NCBI GenBank assembly: GCA_025200525.1 | Contig: CM045762.1 | Location: 105,612,682 to 105,676,681, forward strand | Origin: Camellia lanceoleosa | Lineage: Eukaryota > Streptophyta > Magnoliopsida > Ericales > Theaceae | Reading direction: 5' to 3' | DNA length: 64,000 nucleotides | Shown: positions 23,389-35,540 of the stretch, in pieces | How positions within the stretch are numbered: the first letter of the stretch is position 1 | Layout of the letters: each line of letters begins with the position of its first letter | Made by a program: the position numbers and the translations under genes | Notes under the pieces: generated by a model | Told to the model about the DNA's origin: nothing | The model's input: the letters and a program-made list of their open reading frames with translations, nothing else | The model's database searches: none

Positions 23389-23736
23389 TCTTTTGTAACA
23401 CCCCAGAATAAATAGACATCCAAAACCCTTATAATACTGTTAATCATGCAAAAAAAATTCCATTTTTCGTACTTATGGGACTTGCCTACATCAAAGATCC
23501 CTACTTCATTACATGCTTTAATTACGTACTTTGCACTACCATGTGAAGTCGCAATATATGATATAAAAGATTAACATTAAAATCAATACAAGCAAATGCC
23601 TTAAAGGCTACAAGTTTCCAAGCTTTGCCCGGTTACAATAAATAAGTCACAACTCAATATAAATAAACTCTTGACTTTAAAATAAAACAAAACAATAACT
23701 AACGAGCCTCATGCTCCACAATTCTCCCAAGCCATG

Positions 23737-25670
23737 TGTAGCGATCCCAGTTTTGCCACTTCGCTGAGTATGTCGGGGATTGAGCTGCCCGGTCAGCTCG
23801 CGGGGGTCCAAGGGGCAGCATCCCTTGGTGGGTCCTAGGGCAGCACCCTGGCGGGGTTGAGGGGCAGCGTCCCTGAAGCAAAAATACAAAATGCATTAGA
23901 AGTTGCTTGTCTGCTTGAGCGGCCATTTATGTGCTCAAGCAGAGAATGTTTGGTTTCAAAGTTTGACCTATCAGCAAAAGTACTGGGAAAGTGTATTTGA
24001 CGCTTGAGCAGGGCTTTCCATGCTCAAGCGGACCATGTTATATCAGTTTGTGAATCTGATATTTCAGATCACTTTTGTATAGCTCTCTCTCTAAAAACCC
24101 TTTCCTCTCTCTTCTCTCTACATTTCCCTACGCCAAATTGGATCAAAACCTTGATTTCTCAAGATCCATTAGAGTTCTGCCATAAGTTCTTCATCAAAGT
24201 TGATTAACTTCTCGAGGGCTTCGTTGTGTGCGGTGAAGATCGAGTTTCGACACCGTTGATTTTGGGGGTTTCATCTCATTTCTTCTTCAAAACTTGAGGT
24301 AGGGATTTTCTTAGAGTTATATATATATATATATTTACAAGATCTATATGATTTTCGAAATCATCTTTTGATAGCTTTGAAAATTGATTATTGATTCAAG
24401 AAGTTGAGCGATTTTGAAAGTGGGTTTGTCTCTTACTCTTTTAAAATGATCTTATGGGTTTTGATATTTGTTGATTGAAGAAAAAATGATTTTGGAAAGT
24501 TTTCTTTCAAAGGATTTGAGTTATATAGTTTTGGTGAGAAAACCTAGAATTTGGGGATTTTTTAAAAGAGACTGAAAATCCATGAATGATATTGTTGTAT
24601 TTATTTTGTGTGTCAAAATAAATGGATGTTTGGAAAATTTCTTATTTATATTTATATAAATGATGATTTTCAGAAAATATGAGAATTGTTGTTTATTTTG
24701 GAAATTATTGTTCAAAACGTTGAAATAGTCTTGAAATGACTAATTGTTGAGGATACTTGAGAAGAGGGAATTGTGTTATTCCTTGGATGATGAATTGGAA
24801 TAAAAGTATTTATATTCATCTTGTGTTATTGGCATAACAATTCATTTGATTACATTAAACTCTAAAAGTTGATTTAAAAACTTGCATTGAGAAAAGAATG
24901 TTGAAAAACAAGTTTTCACGAAATGGTTTTGGGATAAATACGTTGGTAAGTTTTGATAGGTGGTGTAGATGATATTGAATAAGTTGGCCTGAGAGTCCGG
25001 GGTGAAAGACCGAAAGCCCTCACGAATAAGTGTCGAGTCTTCCAGTTAATACCGGTAAAAATGACAATTTGGTAATACTTGTATAGTCTACTTGCAACCA
25101 CCAACCTAGGGATTACCAGAGTCGTATTTACCGCCCTTGAAATAAATTGTTAAGTTTTGAACAATTGAAATTGCATGACATCATTGAGCATGATGGTTTT
25201 CAAAAGATGAAAATGTGATTTATCTTCAAAAAGGGGCATAGCATGGCATATGCATTTCATAGCTTGAGACTTATATAAAATGTATATACTTTGTTAAGGA
25301 TTTCCTACTGGGCTTTATGCTCACCCTATGGGATTTTTGTACAGGAAAAGATGTGGTGATGTCATCTAACTAAAGACGAGGAAATGAGTATTGAGAGTAC
25401 GACTCTCATTTTGCTGTGACTCTGTGTGTAAGCCAAGGGCTGTATATGGTTGGGTTTAAATAACCATTTTGTGTAACCAAACTCAAGCTTTGGAAACTTG
25501 TAAACCCTTGGGGGTATTTATTTGTTTATTCACTCATTGTTGGATTAATGTATTGTTGCATGAAGAACTATTGTATCATGTAATATAAGTTTGGAGATTT
25601 ATATTCGGTTTTCCTTGAAAGAGCCACGATTGTTGTATTACTATTTGGTCTAAAAATTTGGGGCATTACA
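23737..25670 (+). mobile_element. S3: solo LTR of the E2 family, plus orientation
   Basis: The sequence from TGTAGCGATCCCAG to GGGGCATTACA aligns with the reverse complement of the E2 LTRs. The flanks CCATG (23732-23736) and CCATA (25671-25675) are a near-perfect duplication. It keeps about 278 bp of U3 (roughly 23787-24064) that both E2 LTRs lack, including four GCTTGAGC/GCTCAAGC motifs. It is a solo LTR nested in S2, so it is younger than S2. Confidence 0.85.
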
Positions 25671-26386
25671 CCATAGCCTTAGCGGAGGCACATCAATCCA
25701 CCTAAAAATGGTTTTCTAGGTAAGGTGAGCATAATGCCCAGTAGAAGTAATCTTGATGACATGTATGATGCTTAACAATGCCATATGTTGAATGTATATG
25801 GAATGCCATGATAAAACATGCATTTTCTCTTTGAAATAGTGCAATGCAAGATTTCCAAAACATCTTTCTAGTAATCCTTGTTAAAACCATAAGATGGTAA
25901 ATATAAGAAATAAATCTCCAGGGCTAGTGTTTATAATAGAAAGCTATACAAACTCTCTATGCCATTTCTCCTAGATTATTCGGATGGAATTGACACCTAC
26001 TGCGTTGGTTTTTGGTCTTGCACCATGGACAGACAGGCCAAATTAATTGCCACACCTCCTTATAGTTTCACATTTTATCACCCTTCTAATAACGCAATAC
26101 ATGTGTTTCAAAATAGTAATACATTTTCAAAATACAAAACCTCAGTTCACAAAACCATGCTATGCACAATGAGATGAATGTTTTGTAAACAAGTCATTTG
26201 CTTAATCCACATATAGTTTCCAATGTTGTCCTTCACTGATAGCCAAAATAGTAATATCTAAACAACTATTGAAAGATAACAATAATAACATAGCCAACAT
26301 AAACTCAAATCCGAAATCCCATGATTTTTACAAAATCTCAATGATTCCCAATAACCAACATTCACACTCCTAACAGGAATGGTGAA

Positions 26387-26419
26387 GGGATTCATAATCC
26401 CCTTCGGATTATGAATCCC
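26387..26419. repeat. Perfect 14-bp inverted repeat (hairpin)
   Basis: GGGATTCATAATCC at 26387-26400 is followed by a 5-base loop (CCTTC) and its exact complement at 26406-26419. It lies at the left edge of a very AT-rich stretch ending at about 26830 that may be a MITE. No clear terminal repeats or target duplication were found. Confidence 0.7.
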
Positions 26420-27502
26420 CTTGGGAAGGGGATTCAGATGGACCTCCAGCACTTGGTATTAGAAAAATAGTCCGTCGAACTATTTTTTTTATCTTTTACA
26501 TGTTAGGCATTTTTTTTGAACATTAATCTTTAATTTTTTTTTGGGTATTTTTTGTTAAGTAAAAGTCATTATTTTATTTGTTTTATTTTTTTATGGGAAT
26601 TTTTTATTTTTACATGTTGGGAATTTTTTTTTTTTTTGAACATTAATGTTTAATGTTTTTATATTTTTTTATTTGTTTTATTATTTTATATAAAAATAAT
26701 TTAACAATCCTTACATTAATAAATATTATCAAAACAAATACAATTTTACTTAATCCGCTCACTATCAATCCCCTTACAAACAATCCTCTTACTATGAAGC
26801 CCCACCATTTTACCTCTGAAAACAAACGGGCCTATGAGTTGTGTCAATCGCAATAGAAATATTCAATTTCCAAAACCGTTCCAAATCGTTTTCCAACAAA
26901 ACCATTATTTCAAAAAGAGCAAACACTACTCGATACTTTCCAATGATTCAAAGAAAACATTTGTTTTTCAACTAAACCACTTTTCACCAAAAAATCCCAT
27001 AACATTTCCAAATTCCATTTTCTTTCCAAACAATAACCATTTGATTACCAACTTCAACCCATAACCCAAAACCGTAATCTTTCCTCAAAATTTATACATT
27101 TCTACATATATAATCCAAAACCTAGCTTTTCAAAAACCTATAACTAAAAGAAATAGCATGTAGCAAGGTTAAATAACATGCATATCATTAATAAAACCCC
27201 TACCTCAAAAGAAGAAGAGGAGAAAACCTTGTGGGCCTCGCACTTTCCTCCCAAACATTAATCTGAAAGCCACTCCTGGTCACAGCCCATCACGAGAGCG
27301 ACTACACCACATCGCGAGAGCAATCCACTCAGCAAGTAGCATAACTCGCCAGACTAGACAACCTGCTCACCAACACCAAGGTTCAAAACTAGTCCTTATG
27401 CCCCATGAGACCCAAAGAGGTAAAAATACAACCCACAACTAGTGTCAAGTCAAAACAAATGAATAGGAAAGATTGGGTCTTAACCCGTACTGCTACATCT
27501 TT

Positions 27503-27537
27503 GACCCATTAAAACCTGTTGGGGTCAATGAGACACG

Positions 27538-27569
<32 letters not shown>

Positions 27570-28080
27570 CCACTCGCATCCTAAAGACGTTAACCGTGCC
27601 TCAGCCACCAATAACACGTACAACACCACTTAGTGCTCAACACTCGAACATGGAGGAAAACTATCACAATAGAACTGTTGGATAACTCCTATAGAATAAG
27701 AGGACCTACAACAAAACACGACCAGAGGTAACACCCCTGCATAACAAGCCTCAACAATGCCAAAACACTCCTCAAAACCAAACACCCAAACCCATAATTA
27801 GCAATTTAAGCTAAATCACTATACAACCCAACCATGCAAGGTACGAGAATTAATAACACAGCTTGTTACAAGAAAATTTCCTCTTTTTCTCAATTCTTTG
27901 AAAATCATTTTCTTATATGAAAACAATTCTCAAACGTGCTCAAACTTGCATCATCCACAACTAGAATACATTTTCTGCTTTTCAAGCAAAACTCAAAAGT
28001 TTTGTAAACATTCTTCGAAATCAAAAGTGTTAATCAGGACACATAATCATCCATAATTAAGTTTGTAATAAAATGACCAT
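27503..28080 (-). other. Presumed continuation of E6 interior, no coding seen
   Basis: This sequence follows the right TCTTT duplication of S2 and so should be the other half of the interrupted E6 tail. It holds an (AAC)n microsatellite at 27538-27570. I see no protein domain and no clear right border before the gag-pol fragment that starts at about 28085. Confidence 0.4.
27538..27570. repeat. (AAC)n microsatellite
   Basis: About eleven perfect AAC units lie in tandem within the non-coding stretch right of solo LTR S2. Confidence 0.95.
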
Positions 28081-28084
28081 TCAA

Positions 28085-28990
28085 GGTTCCCCGGATCAGT
28101 TTGTACTTTAATTCATATTGCTTGTTGGTCCTCTTAGCTTTGGCCCTTTCTCTCACCTCATCCCCCTTCTTCTTTCAATCATCTTTCGTGGGTCTATACC
28201 CTAACCCAAAGGAACAAGGATTATGGATAACTTCCTCCGCCGCAAAAATGCCATTCCTTCCACTTCTTCCAAGTCCTATCCCCGGGATATCTCCTTACTT
28301 GCTCATGAAGTAGATTGACTGACTCAGGTACATCTTATCTTCACCTGCCATGATAGTCTGGACTAACTAAGCCTCAGCTAAAGTGAATCCAGAAAGAAAA
28401 ACGTCTTCTTTCCCATGATCTATCTCCAATATTGGGGTTGTAACCTTAGGTGGAGGATGGATAGATGAATTCCCAAGGATAGTGGTGATCTCCCTAGCAT
28501 GTGGGTATTTAACCAATTGAATCCATTGTGGAAGAGACGACTTTCATTTGATGTAACCAAGGCCTGCCCAATAGCAAATTAAAAGTCGCCAGCACATCCA
28601 TGATCTGGAACTTAGTTTCGTGCTCAGATGGTCCCCCCAGAATTTATATTTTAATAGTGCCCATAACCTCCCAGCTAGTCTTGTCATATGCTCGGATCAG
28701 CTGATTTGATGGTACAAAATCTATTGGCTTTAACCCTATCAGGTAAACAGTGCATAAAGGGCACACATTTATGGCTGACCCGATATCAATTAGAACCACA
28801 GGGACCCACTTTTTTTTTGGCATTCCAGAGATATATACAAAGGCTAGTTGTGCGCTGATCCCTCTGGAGAAAGTTCCTTATCCAAGAAAGTCATAGATGT
28901 AATGGGCCCAGTTGGTGTGATCAATGACACTAGCTGGTCTGGTGAAGTATCAATGGGCAACTTCGCCTTGCTTAACATTGTGAGCATAGC
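28085..28990 (-). pseudogene. Ogre/Tat-like protease region (E5), left part
   Basis: This minus-strand fragment carries the aspartic protease region of a Tat/Ogre-lineage element. At about 28800-28760 it reads VVLIDIGSAINVC, the active-site region in which this lineage usually has DNGS. At about 28610-28565 it reads ATFNLLLGRPWLH, the conserved C-terminal protease motif. The same pair of motifs is present in E7 at 57.1-57.5 kb. Stops break every frame. It is truncated on the left at about 28085 and split on the right by E4 at 28995; it resumes at 37458. Confidence 0.8.
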
Positions 28991-28995
28991 CTATT

Positions 28996-30928
28996 TGTAA
29001 CGCCCTCAAAATTAAGCCCACTAAATATAAAACATGACATGCATTGCTAAAAGAAAACATTATATTATTCCAATCATCAGAGTATTACGAAATAAAACAT
29101 CACAATAAATGCCCTACTGGCTTACATCTTGCCAAGCCAACACTTGGACACAATTCCATGAGTTCTAACTCAAAACAAATAAAGCACTAGGCTTGAATGT
29201 TTACATAGTTCAAATAAAACAAATAAAATAAAACGAGTCTTCGAGTCCAAATCCTCACAAGCTAAGTCCTTGGAGGTAGCGAACACTTTGAACACGAAAA
29301 TGAAGTTCCCATATAGGGTGAGCCACGACCCGATTGGAGAAATACTAAACCAAGCATAAGAATTAACTAAAGCAGTAGCATCTGAAACATGGTTAACACA
29401 AAATAATCCATTTTACAATTTCATGACACAAATGTCTACATTGCCTATGACACTTTGTCTATGGCATAACTCACCTTCCAACTATGACTCAGAACCTGGC
29501 CAAACAACTCAACAAGGGTAACAAATCAGGTTAAACCTTTCTTATAACAAAATAAACACACGTACTGATGTTATAACAATCTCAAACAAATCCACTTCCA
29601 TACTTCCCAACTGATAAACATAGTGGTGATGTATCATATCAACAACAAATAGATAAGCATATGAAATTTGTATCTACGCTATGGTAGCATATAATGACAA
29701 CCACAGGTTCATCCTATCTTCCCATAATCATTAACGGTTTAGAGGTACATCCCCATCTTCCCCTAAACCGTGGAGTACATCCCCTATCTCCTCCCATACA
29801 CAAGTAATGCATATAAACATAAAGTCATATACATAATAAATCAATACATAAATTTAATGTATTAATCCAACTTTTATACTCAACAACTTAACCAAATGAT
29901 TAGTTTCAATTTTGCCTAATCCTCATGCAATGCTTACAACAATCATGGCTAACCTCCACTGATTGCCCAAAACAATTATTTCTAAACAAGAAGTAAATAT
30001 AACAACAAATGTAATTTCAACATTCTCAAAGGTAAGTATTTAAACTAACCAAATACATCATTAAACCACTAAATTCCCCAATCTCATGAATTAAACCCAA
30101 TATCACAATCTTCCCTTAAATTAATTATATAAATTAATCTATGACAAACCCTAAGGTTTCTCCCAAAATTACCAAACTACCCCCACATACCAAAATACCA
30201 CCACGTAGGATTAAAACGTATAAATGGAGTAGGAAATCCCTACCTCGAAGAAATAACTCAAAAAGAGGGAAGATGAAGACGATGCCCAAACTTCAAAGTG
30301 CTCCAAACCAACAATTGCTCAGATTAAATGAAAGCCCTCACTCTCCTCTATCTTATTTGTGAAGGAACTAGGGTAGAAATCCACTCTAGATAGATCAATC
30401 CTAGGAGAGAAGATGAGTTGGGAGAGAGAGAACTCGTAATCTAGGGTTTTATAAACTGAAAGGGGCTGAAAAATGGATCTGAAACACGCTACTGCGTGTT
30501 TAAACAAAATAGGCTCGCTCGAGCGAAGACCTGGTCGCTCGAGCGACCAGACACAGAAAACCTCGCTCGAGCGAAGAGAAGCTCGCTCGAGCCAAAGACA
30601 AACCAGCTCGCTCGGCGAAAAAGCTCGCTCGAGCCAACAAACCTTGCTTTTCGAGGTCTAAATCTTTGGGCGCAATCCTCGCTCGAGCCAAGAAAGGCTC
30701 GCTCGGCGGCCGGACCAAAAGGAAGACCTCGCTCGGCGACCAAGCTAAAAATTGAACATCAACACTTGGTTTCTAAACTCAACCAACCTACAATCAACCT
30801 GCCCAAAACATCCTATAACCCAAGAATAAGGAATCAAGGACAATAACAACGACACTATGACAATAGGATCACGGAACATAAGTCCAAATACAATAATCAA
30901 ATGGGAAAAAGACAGAGAATTAGCTATA
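28996..30928 (-). repeat. 3' LTR of E4
   Basis: This 1933-bp LTR starts on the sense strand with TATAGCTAATTC and ends GGGCGTTACA. In sense order it has a U3 palindrome array (30750-30510), a TATA box (30447-30453, TATAAAA) and a GA/CT-rich leader, then the rest of U5. The polypurine tract abuts it at 30929. Confidence 0.92.
30510..30750 (-). promoter_or_regulatory. U3 array of CGCTCGAGCG palindromes, E4 3' LTR
   Basis: Nine sites at intervals of roughly 15-60 bp lie just upstream of the TATA box. Six are intact CGCTCGAG, three of them followed by CGA and three by CCA. Three are contracted to CTCGGCG. Position and repetition suggest a cis-regulatory or methylation-rich block. No binding protein is known to me. 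Confidence 0.6.
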
Positions 30929-30946
30929 ACCTCCCCCCCTTAAAAG
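30929..30946 (-). other. Polypurine tract of E4
   Basis: The sense strand reads CTTTTAAGGGGGGGAGGT, directly before the 3' LTR start TATAGC. The layout is identical to that of E2, which helps place the LTR border. Confidence 0.85.
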
Positions 30947-31335
30947 AATTTCGTCCCCGAAATTAAGCATAAGTTTGTAAAAACAAGTTTTTTTTCTCAA
31001 TTCCCAATGATATTATAAAACAATAAACAACAACTTGACCCAATACCGGTCACTTTATCTCTTATCAAGAGGCATCTCACAATATGTATAAATCAACAAG
31101 TATTTCAACCTGCATTAATATTATGCAATATTCCTTTCAATGTTAACAATTTCCATATCATATTCAATCTCATGATATAAACAACACATTCAATATATAT
31201 AAATGTTATATTCCACTTCCATAAGGAGACAAGGTTTAGAATGGTAACATTAAGCGAAACACTCTCAATGTTTTCCAACTTAATACATATATAAAATTCT
31301 CAAGTTCCACAATATTATATAATCTAAATACAAGA

Positions 31336-31740
31336 TTACAAATCAATAAACATGTCCGGATATTTCTCGCGGACTTCCAACTCACGTTCCCAAGTGGCTT
31401 CCTCCACTCCGTGATGCTTCCACAGAACTTTCACCAAAGGGATGGTTTTGCCTCGCAAAACTTGATCCCGCCTATCCAAGACCCGAATTGGTCTTTCCTC
31501 ATACAAAACATTCTCATCAATAACTAAATCGGTCCAATCCAATACATGTGATGGATCCGGCTCATACTTCCGAAGCATACTCACATGAAACACGTCATGA
31601 ACTCCGGATAAGCTGCGGTGGTAAAGCTAAGCGATATCGACCTCTCCAATCCTCTCAAGGATCTCAAAAGGACCAATAAACCGAGGGACAACTTCCCACT
31701 CTTCCCAAACCTCATTAAACCCGCCTAGGTGATATCTTCA
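31336..31740 (-). pseudogene. E4 integrase C-terminus with chromodomain
   Basis: An open stretch of 85 codons carries MFHVSMLRKYEPDPSHVLDW and a chromodomain (RGKTIPLVKVLWKHHGVEEA, then TWERELEVREKYPDMF). It is close to the E2 chromodomain. Upstream, to 31740, the coding text continues with shifts. The well kept reading here contrasts with the shredded core next to it. Confidence 0.88.
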
Positions 31741-32760
31741 AAAGACATGATCACCCACTTCAAACACCAAGGTCTCCTCCTACGGTCGGCATAAGATTTA
31801 CGGCGACTCACGGTACATAACAAGCCTCCTACGGATAAGCTCAACCTTTCGTTGTTTCCCTCACTAACTCTGGACCCAACAAAGGTGCATCACCCACCTC
31901 GGCCCAACATCTTGGAGACCTACGATTAGTAAAAGGCCTCAAATGGTGCCATACCGATGCTAGACTAAAAGCTGTTGTTGTGAGGCAAACTCCACTAATG
32001 GTAAGTGCCTCTCCCACGACCCACTAAAGTCGAGAACACAACGAAGCATATCCTCAAGGATCTAAATAATGCGCTCGGATGCCCGTCGATGCGAGGATAA
32101 TAAGCGTGCTAAAGGTCAACTTAGTGCCTAAAGCACTCTGCAAACTCTGCCACAACTTTGGCGTGAAGCGAGATCACTATAGAGACTATCGTCCTTTGGG
32201 ACCCGATGTAACCTCACTATGTCGAACATATAAGTTGGCAAGATGATCTGCGAATCTCTAACACGCATAGGAATGAAGTCTTGACTTCGTCAGCAGGTCT
32301 ACAACCACCCAAATAGCATCACTACCGGAGTCCTCGGAAGACCTACGAAGTCCATAGTGACATGCTCCCACTTCCACTCGGCAATAGACAAGGGTTGCAA
32401 CAAACCTGCCGGCCTCACGATGTTGACCTTCACTGGCGACAAGGAAGGCACTTGAATCTGACAGTTGCCACATCTCTCTTCATACCCGCCACCAAAAGCT
32501 GGCGACCCAAATCGATACATTTGATTGCCTCACGGATGCACCGCAAAGCGCAAATGATGAAACTCTCGAAGTACCTCCTCTCGGCAAGATTCGGCACAAA
32601 CTAACGGTCTCGGTATCTCACACTCGGTCGGGATACACCGTCAAACCCTTCTCAACCTTCCCTTTGAAATCTTCTCTCGAAAGATTCTACCTCAAGATCA
32701 CCCCTCTGAGCCCCTAACACTTTCGAGTTACAAGTGTACGCTGCATAACAATAGAAAACA
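31741..32760 (-). pseudogene. E4 integrase core and zinc-binding domain, shredded
   Basis: Fragments on the minus strand match chromovirus integrase. They include HVTMDFVGLPRT with the first catalytic Asp (about 32370-32330), DAIWVVVDLLTKS, and upstream pieces of the HHCC domain. Frames change every few tens of bases because of short gains and losses such as AGCG-type changes. No functional product is possible. Confidence 0.75.
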
Positions 32761-32779
32761 AGGCGCTGACCTCAGCGGT

Positions 32780-33200
32780 TTCACCGAAGCAAATCAAACT
32801 TCGCCAAGTGCACCCAACATCTCCCACTCTCGGATGGCTATACTAGCTACGTTACCAAGATTTTACGCTAAGGGCATCGGCCATAACATTGGCCTTTCTG
32901 GGATGATAGTGCAACTCGAAGTCATCATCCTCAATAAACTCCATCCACCTCCTCTGCCTCAAGTTCAAGTCTTTACGTATGTGAGATATTTGGAACTCTT
33001 GTGATTCGAGAATACCTCGAACCTCTCACCATAAAGATAATGCCTCCAAATCTTCAAGGCAAATATCACAGATACTAACTCTAAATCATCGTGGGGTAAT
33101 TCTTCTCATGAATTTTCAAGCGGCGTGAGCCATGGCAACCACTTTCCTCTTGCATCAACATGCAACATATCAACCACACACTATCTGCGTCGCCTTTGTG
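32780..33200 (-). pseudogene. E4 RNase H, degraded
   Basis: Read on the minus strand, the sequence aligns with the E2 RNase H block at the nucleotide level. Shared pieces are the [18 protein letters not shown] part at about 32870-32925 and the NLRQRRW...FIEDDDFEL part at about 32930-32980. Stops and shifts break the frame. Confidence 0.7.
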
Positions 33201-34185
33201 CAAAACTCCCACAGTTAGAGATTTCCTCACCACCTCAAGCCCGAACTTGGAGTAACAAAATTTGCCTACCCCTTCCCTCGTCTTGAGTTAACTAACGGGT
33301 TTGCTACCGTGACATTCAATACTTACCAAATAGCCGCTCATACCGAACATACAAGCCAACATAGTACCTTCATCCACCAGCGACCTATAGGGTCTATCTT
33401 TTATTTTGACTCTTATCATCACTCATCCAGGGTACAACCAAGACACCCAACCCGTGCTAGACCACTAGCCAATGCTAAGGTCGAATCTATTACCTTGATC
33501 CTAATAAAGGAATCTAGAAAACTTAGGAAACACCCATTATACTCTTGCTAGAGATATAGTACTAGGCTACTCACAACATACCACTCCCGATCGACAACCA
33601 CTACCTTATATAGGGACTAACGTCCTTTACTCCAAAACGACCAAACAATACACATACAATCTTGGCAACACTACCTACCATGAAGGTACAAGTCAATCTA
33701 ACAAAATTATGCATTATGCCCCGTGAGGACACCATATTAAATACATACAACAACTAGTATAAATCGCCCGCCGCATCCTCTCGAGTTCACCGTCGGTAGA
33801 CCAAAATCTATACCACGCACAAAATTTTAAATGGGTAACACCACGAAATCCCACACACTCGACAAGTAAAAGCAGGTTCTGCCCCAATATTGCAGGTTAA
33901 GACCATAACTCTCGGTCCTGCATAAAATGCATTTATACCAAAAATTTTATGGTCTTCTGACTTATTACATTAATAAAACTTTAGAGCTATAACTAGCTCC
34001 AATCCACCCAATCCATGGAAATTAACAAACAAGGCATATATATATATAGATAACCAGCGGTTTAAATGTTTCAACATTCCCCAAAACACATAGGTTACTG
34101 GCAGAACCTAATAGTTACAAAACAATAATCCTTGATGACAAAGCGAATTAGTCAAAATAAAATCGGCCATCGGTATCACCACCCT
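33201..34185 (-). other. E4 interior with no recognisable domain
   Basis: About 1 kb lies between the RNase H remnant and the gag knuckles, where a protease and reverse transcriptase (about 2.2 kb in E2) should be. I could not find LGMDW, YRKLN or VDD motifs in any minus-strand frame. Either the region was deleted and replaced, or it is too altered to read. Confidence 0.5.
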
Positions 34186-35110
34186 TCGCTACTTGCTAGA
34201 CCGCCAAAGTTGGTCAACTCAAACATAAGATAATCTCTGAGCTCCCAAGCCACGGACAAGAACTCACAAGCGTGTCCCCTCTGTCCACATCGGAAACAAC
34301 CACAAACTTCCCCAAGCGGGGCTTTGGAACTTCGACTCTCTTGAGGTCATGAGTCGCTTTGCTAGTCCCCCCAAAGCGACCTTTGCTCTGCCCTTGATCG
34401 AATGGCCCAGGCGACTAGGTTGCAAAAACCTTAAAAAGCCCCATTTGGTTACAAAACGTCGAATATGACTGGTGATTACACACCCAACAAGTGGCGGTGC
34501 ACAGTGCGAGATTGGTTCAAAATGCAGGTTGATGAAGACCCCAACAACTACCTCTCCTTGAGCAGGTTGGCCAAGATTTTGGTGGTGCTACTCTTGGTCG
34601 GCGCCAATCTAGCCCTCTTCTTGAGGGCAAACCGTAACCTTGTGGCCCGACCAGACCACACTTGAAACGGTGACAACCTCTCGTTCATCCTTAGAATCTA
34701 GGCTGGCCTTTGGAAAAGTGGAGCAGACAAAGCTCTCTGAAATTCTTTGCGGATTAAAACCATACATTTCTTAGAAGGCCTACCAACACTACGAATCACG
34801 AAGTCGTGAGATGACCTCTTCCTAACAGACCAACACTCATAATCGTGGCCCTTCCTATTTTGCCCATGGCTAGTCTTCTTTGCCTCCACATGAGTCATGA
34901 CCTTAACAAACACTGCATGACTCCTATTCCAAGAACCCGCAATCCTAACATGGATGTCGTCCTGCGGCTTACTCTCAAACTCCGCTGCGCAATTCCTCGT
35001 CTCCACTAACTCTGGAGCAAACATTGTGACGGAGTTAGCAAACCACGCTTCAAGCTGTACCAAGGTGTAGTACCTTGGCGTAACCCATGCTGTTTCCTCA
35101 ATTCTTCAGG
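34186..35110 (-). pseudogene. E4 gag, degraded
   Basis: A capsid piece at 35063-34870 contains FAPELVE and FVKVMTHVE, as in E2 gag. Zinc-knuckle remnants lie at about 34660-34640 (FKCG) and 34315-34270 (CFRCGQRGHAC). The frame is broken throughout. The leader and PBS lie to its right. Confidence 0.75.
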
Positions 35111-35527
35111 GCGAAGGAGGAAATCAAAACTTCTCATACGACATCCCTATACGGTAACAAAAGCGTTAGCACATTACTAAGTGTGCCAAAACTACAACGA
35201 TCGCGTCCTAATACATTGGACAACAATAAATCATACCACGGAAGCACATAATCACATAAGCACCTACAATTTCATTCTGGATAATAGCGGTCTCGGCGTC
35301 ACTAAAGTTCGGTTGGAAACAACATTGATCAAGTGCCATTCCAACAAGACTTTTCCGGAAACTCAAGGGTCAATCAACATCCTAGAAACTCGTTCCATAC
35401 CCACATAGTCACATCAACATGTTATCACATAAGCATATAACATTACACTAAGTCTCTATCAAACGAGACGAACCCATTGTGATTCTAATCACTTCCCACG
35501 TACCCAAAGTATTCAAACCTAGCACGC

Positions 35528-35539
35528 TCTGATACCAAG
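35528..35539 (-). other. Primer binding site of E4, initiator-Met type
   Basis: The sense strand reads TTGGTATCAGAG right after the 5' LTR end (TTACA, then AC). This is the same tRNA class as in E2. Confidence 0.9.
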
Positions 35540-35540
35540 T

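Larger units (their letters stand above)
23394..27497 (-). mobile_element. S2: solo LTR, minus orientation, carrying nested S3
   Basis: On the plus strand this runs from TGTAACACCCC to CTGCTACA, so the sense strand starts TGTAGCAG and ends GTTACA. A perfect TCTTT duplication flanks it at 23389-23393 and 27498-27502. Without the nested S3 it is about 2.2 kb. It is distantly alike to the E2 LTR, for example in the block around 25960-26050. No PBS or polypurine tract adjoins it, so it is a solo LTR. An AT-rich stretch at about 26380-26830 may be a further insertion. Confidence 0.8.

Noticed and set aside
27538..27570. Poly-Thr frame from the AAC repeat as coding evidence
   Set aside because: It is a simple microsatellite translated; no coding context surrounds it.
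30496..30846. Open frames on both strands across the U3 palindrome array, with Ala/Arg/Ser-rich repeats
   Set aside because: The palindromic 10-bp motif removes stops on both strands at once. The same artefact occurs at 37.0-37.3 and 44.2-44.6 kb.
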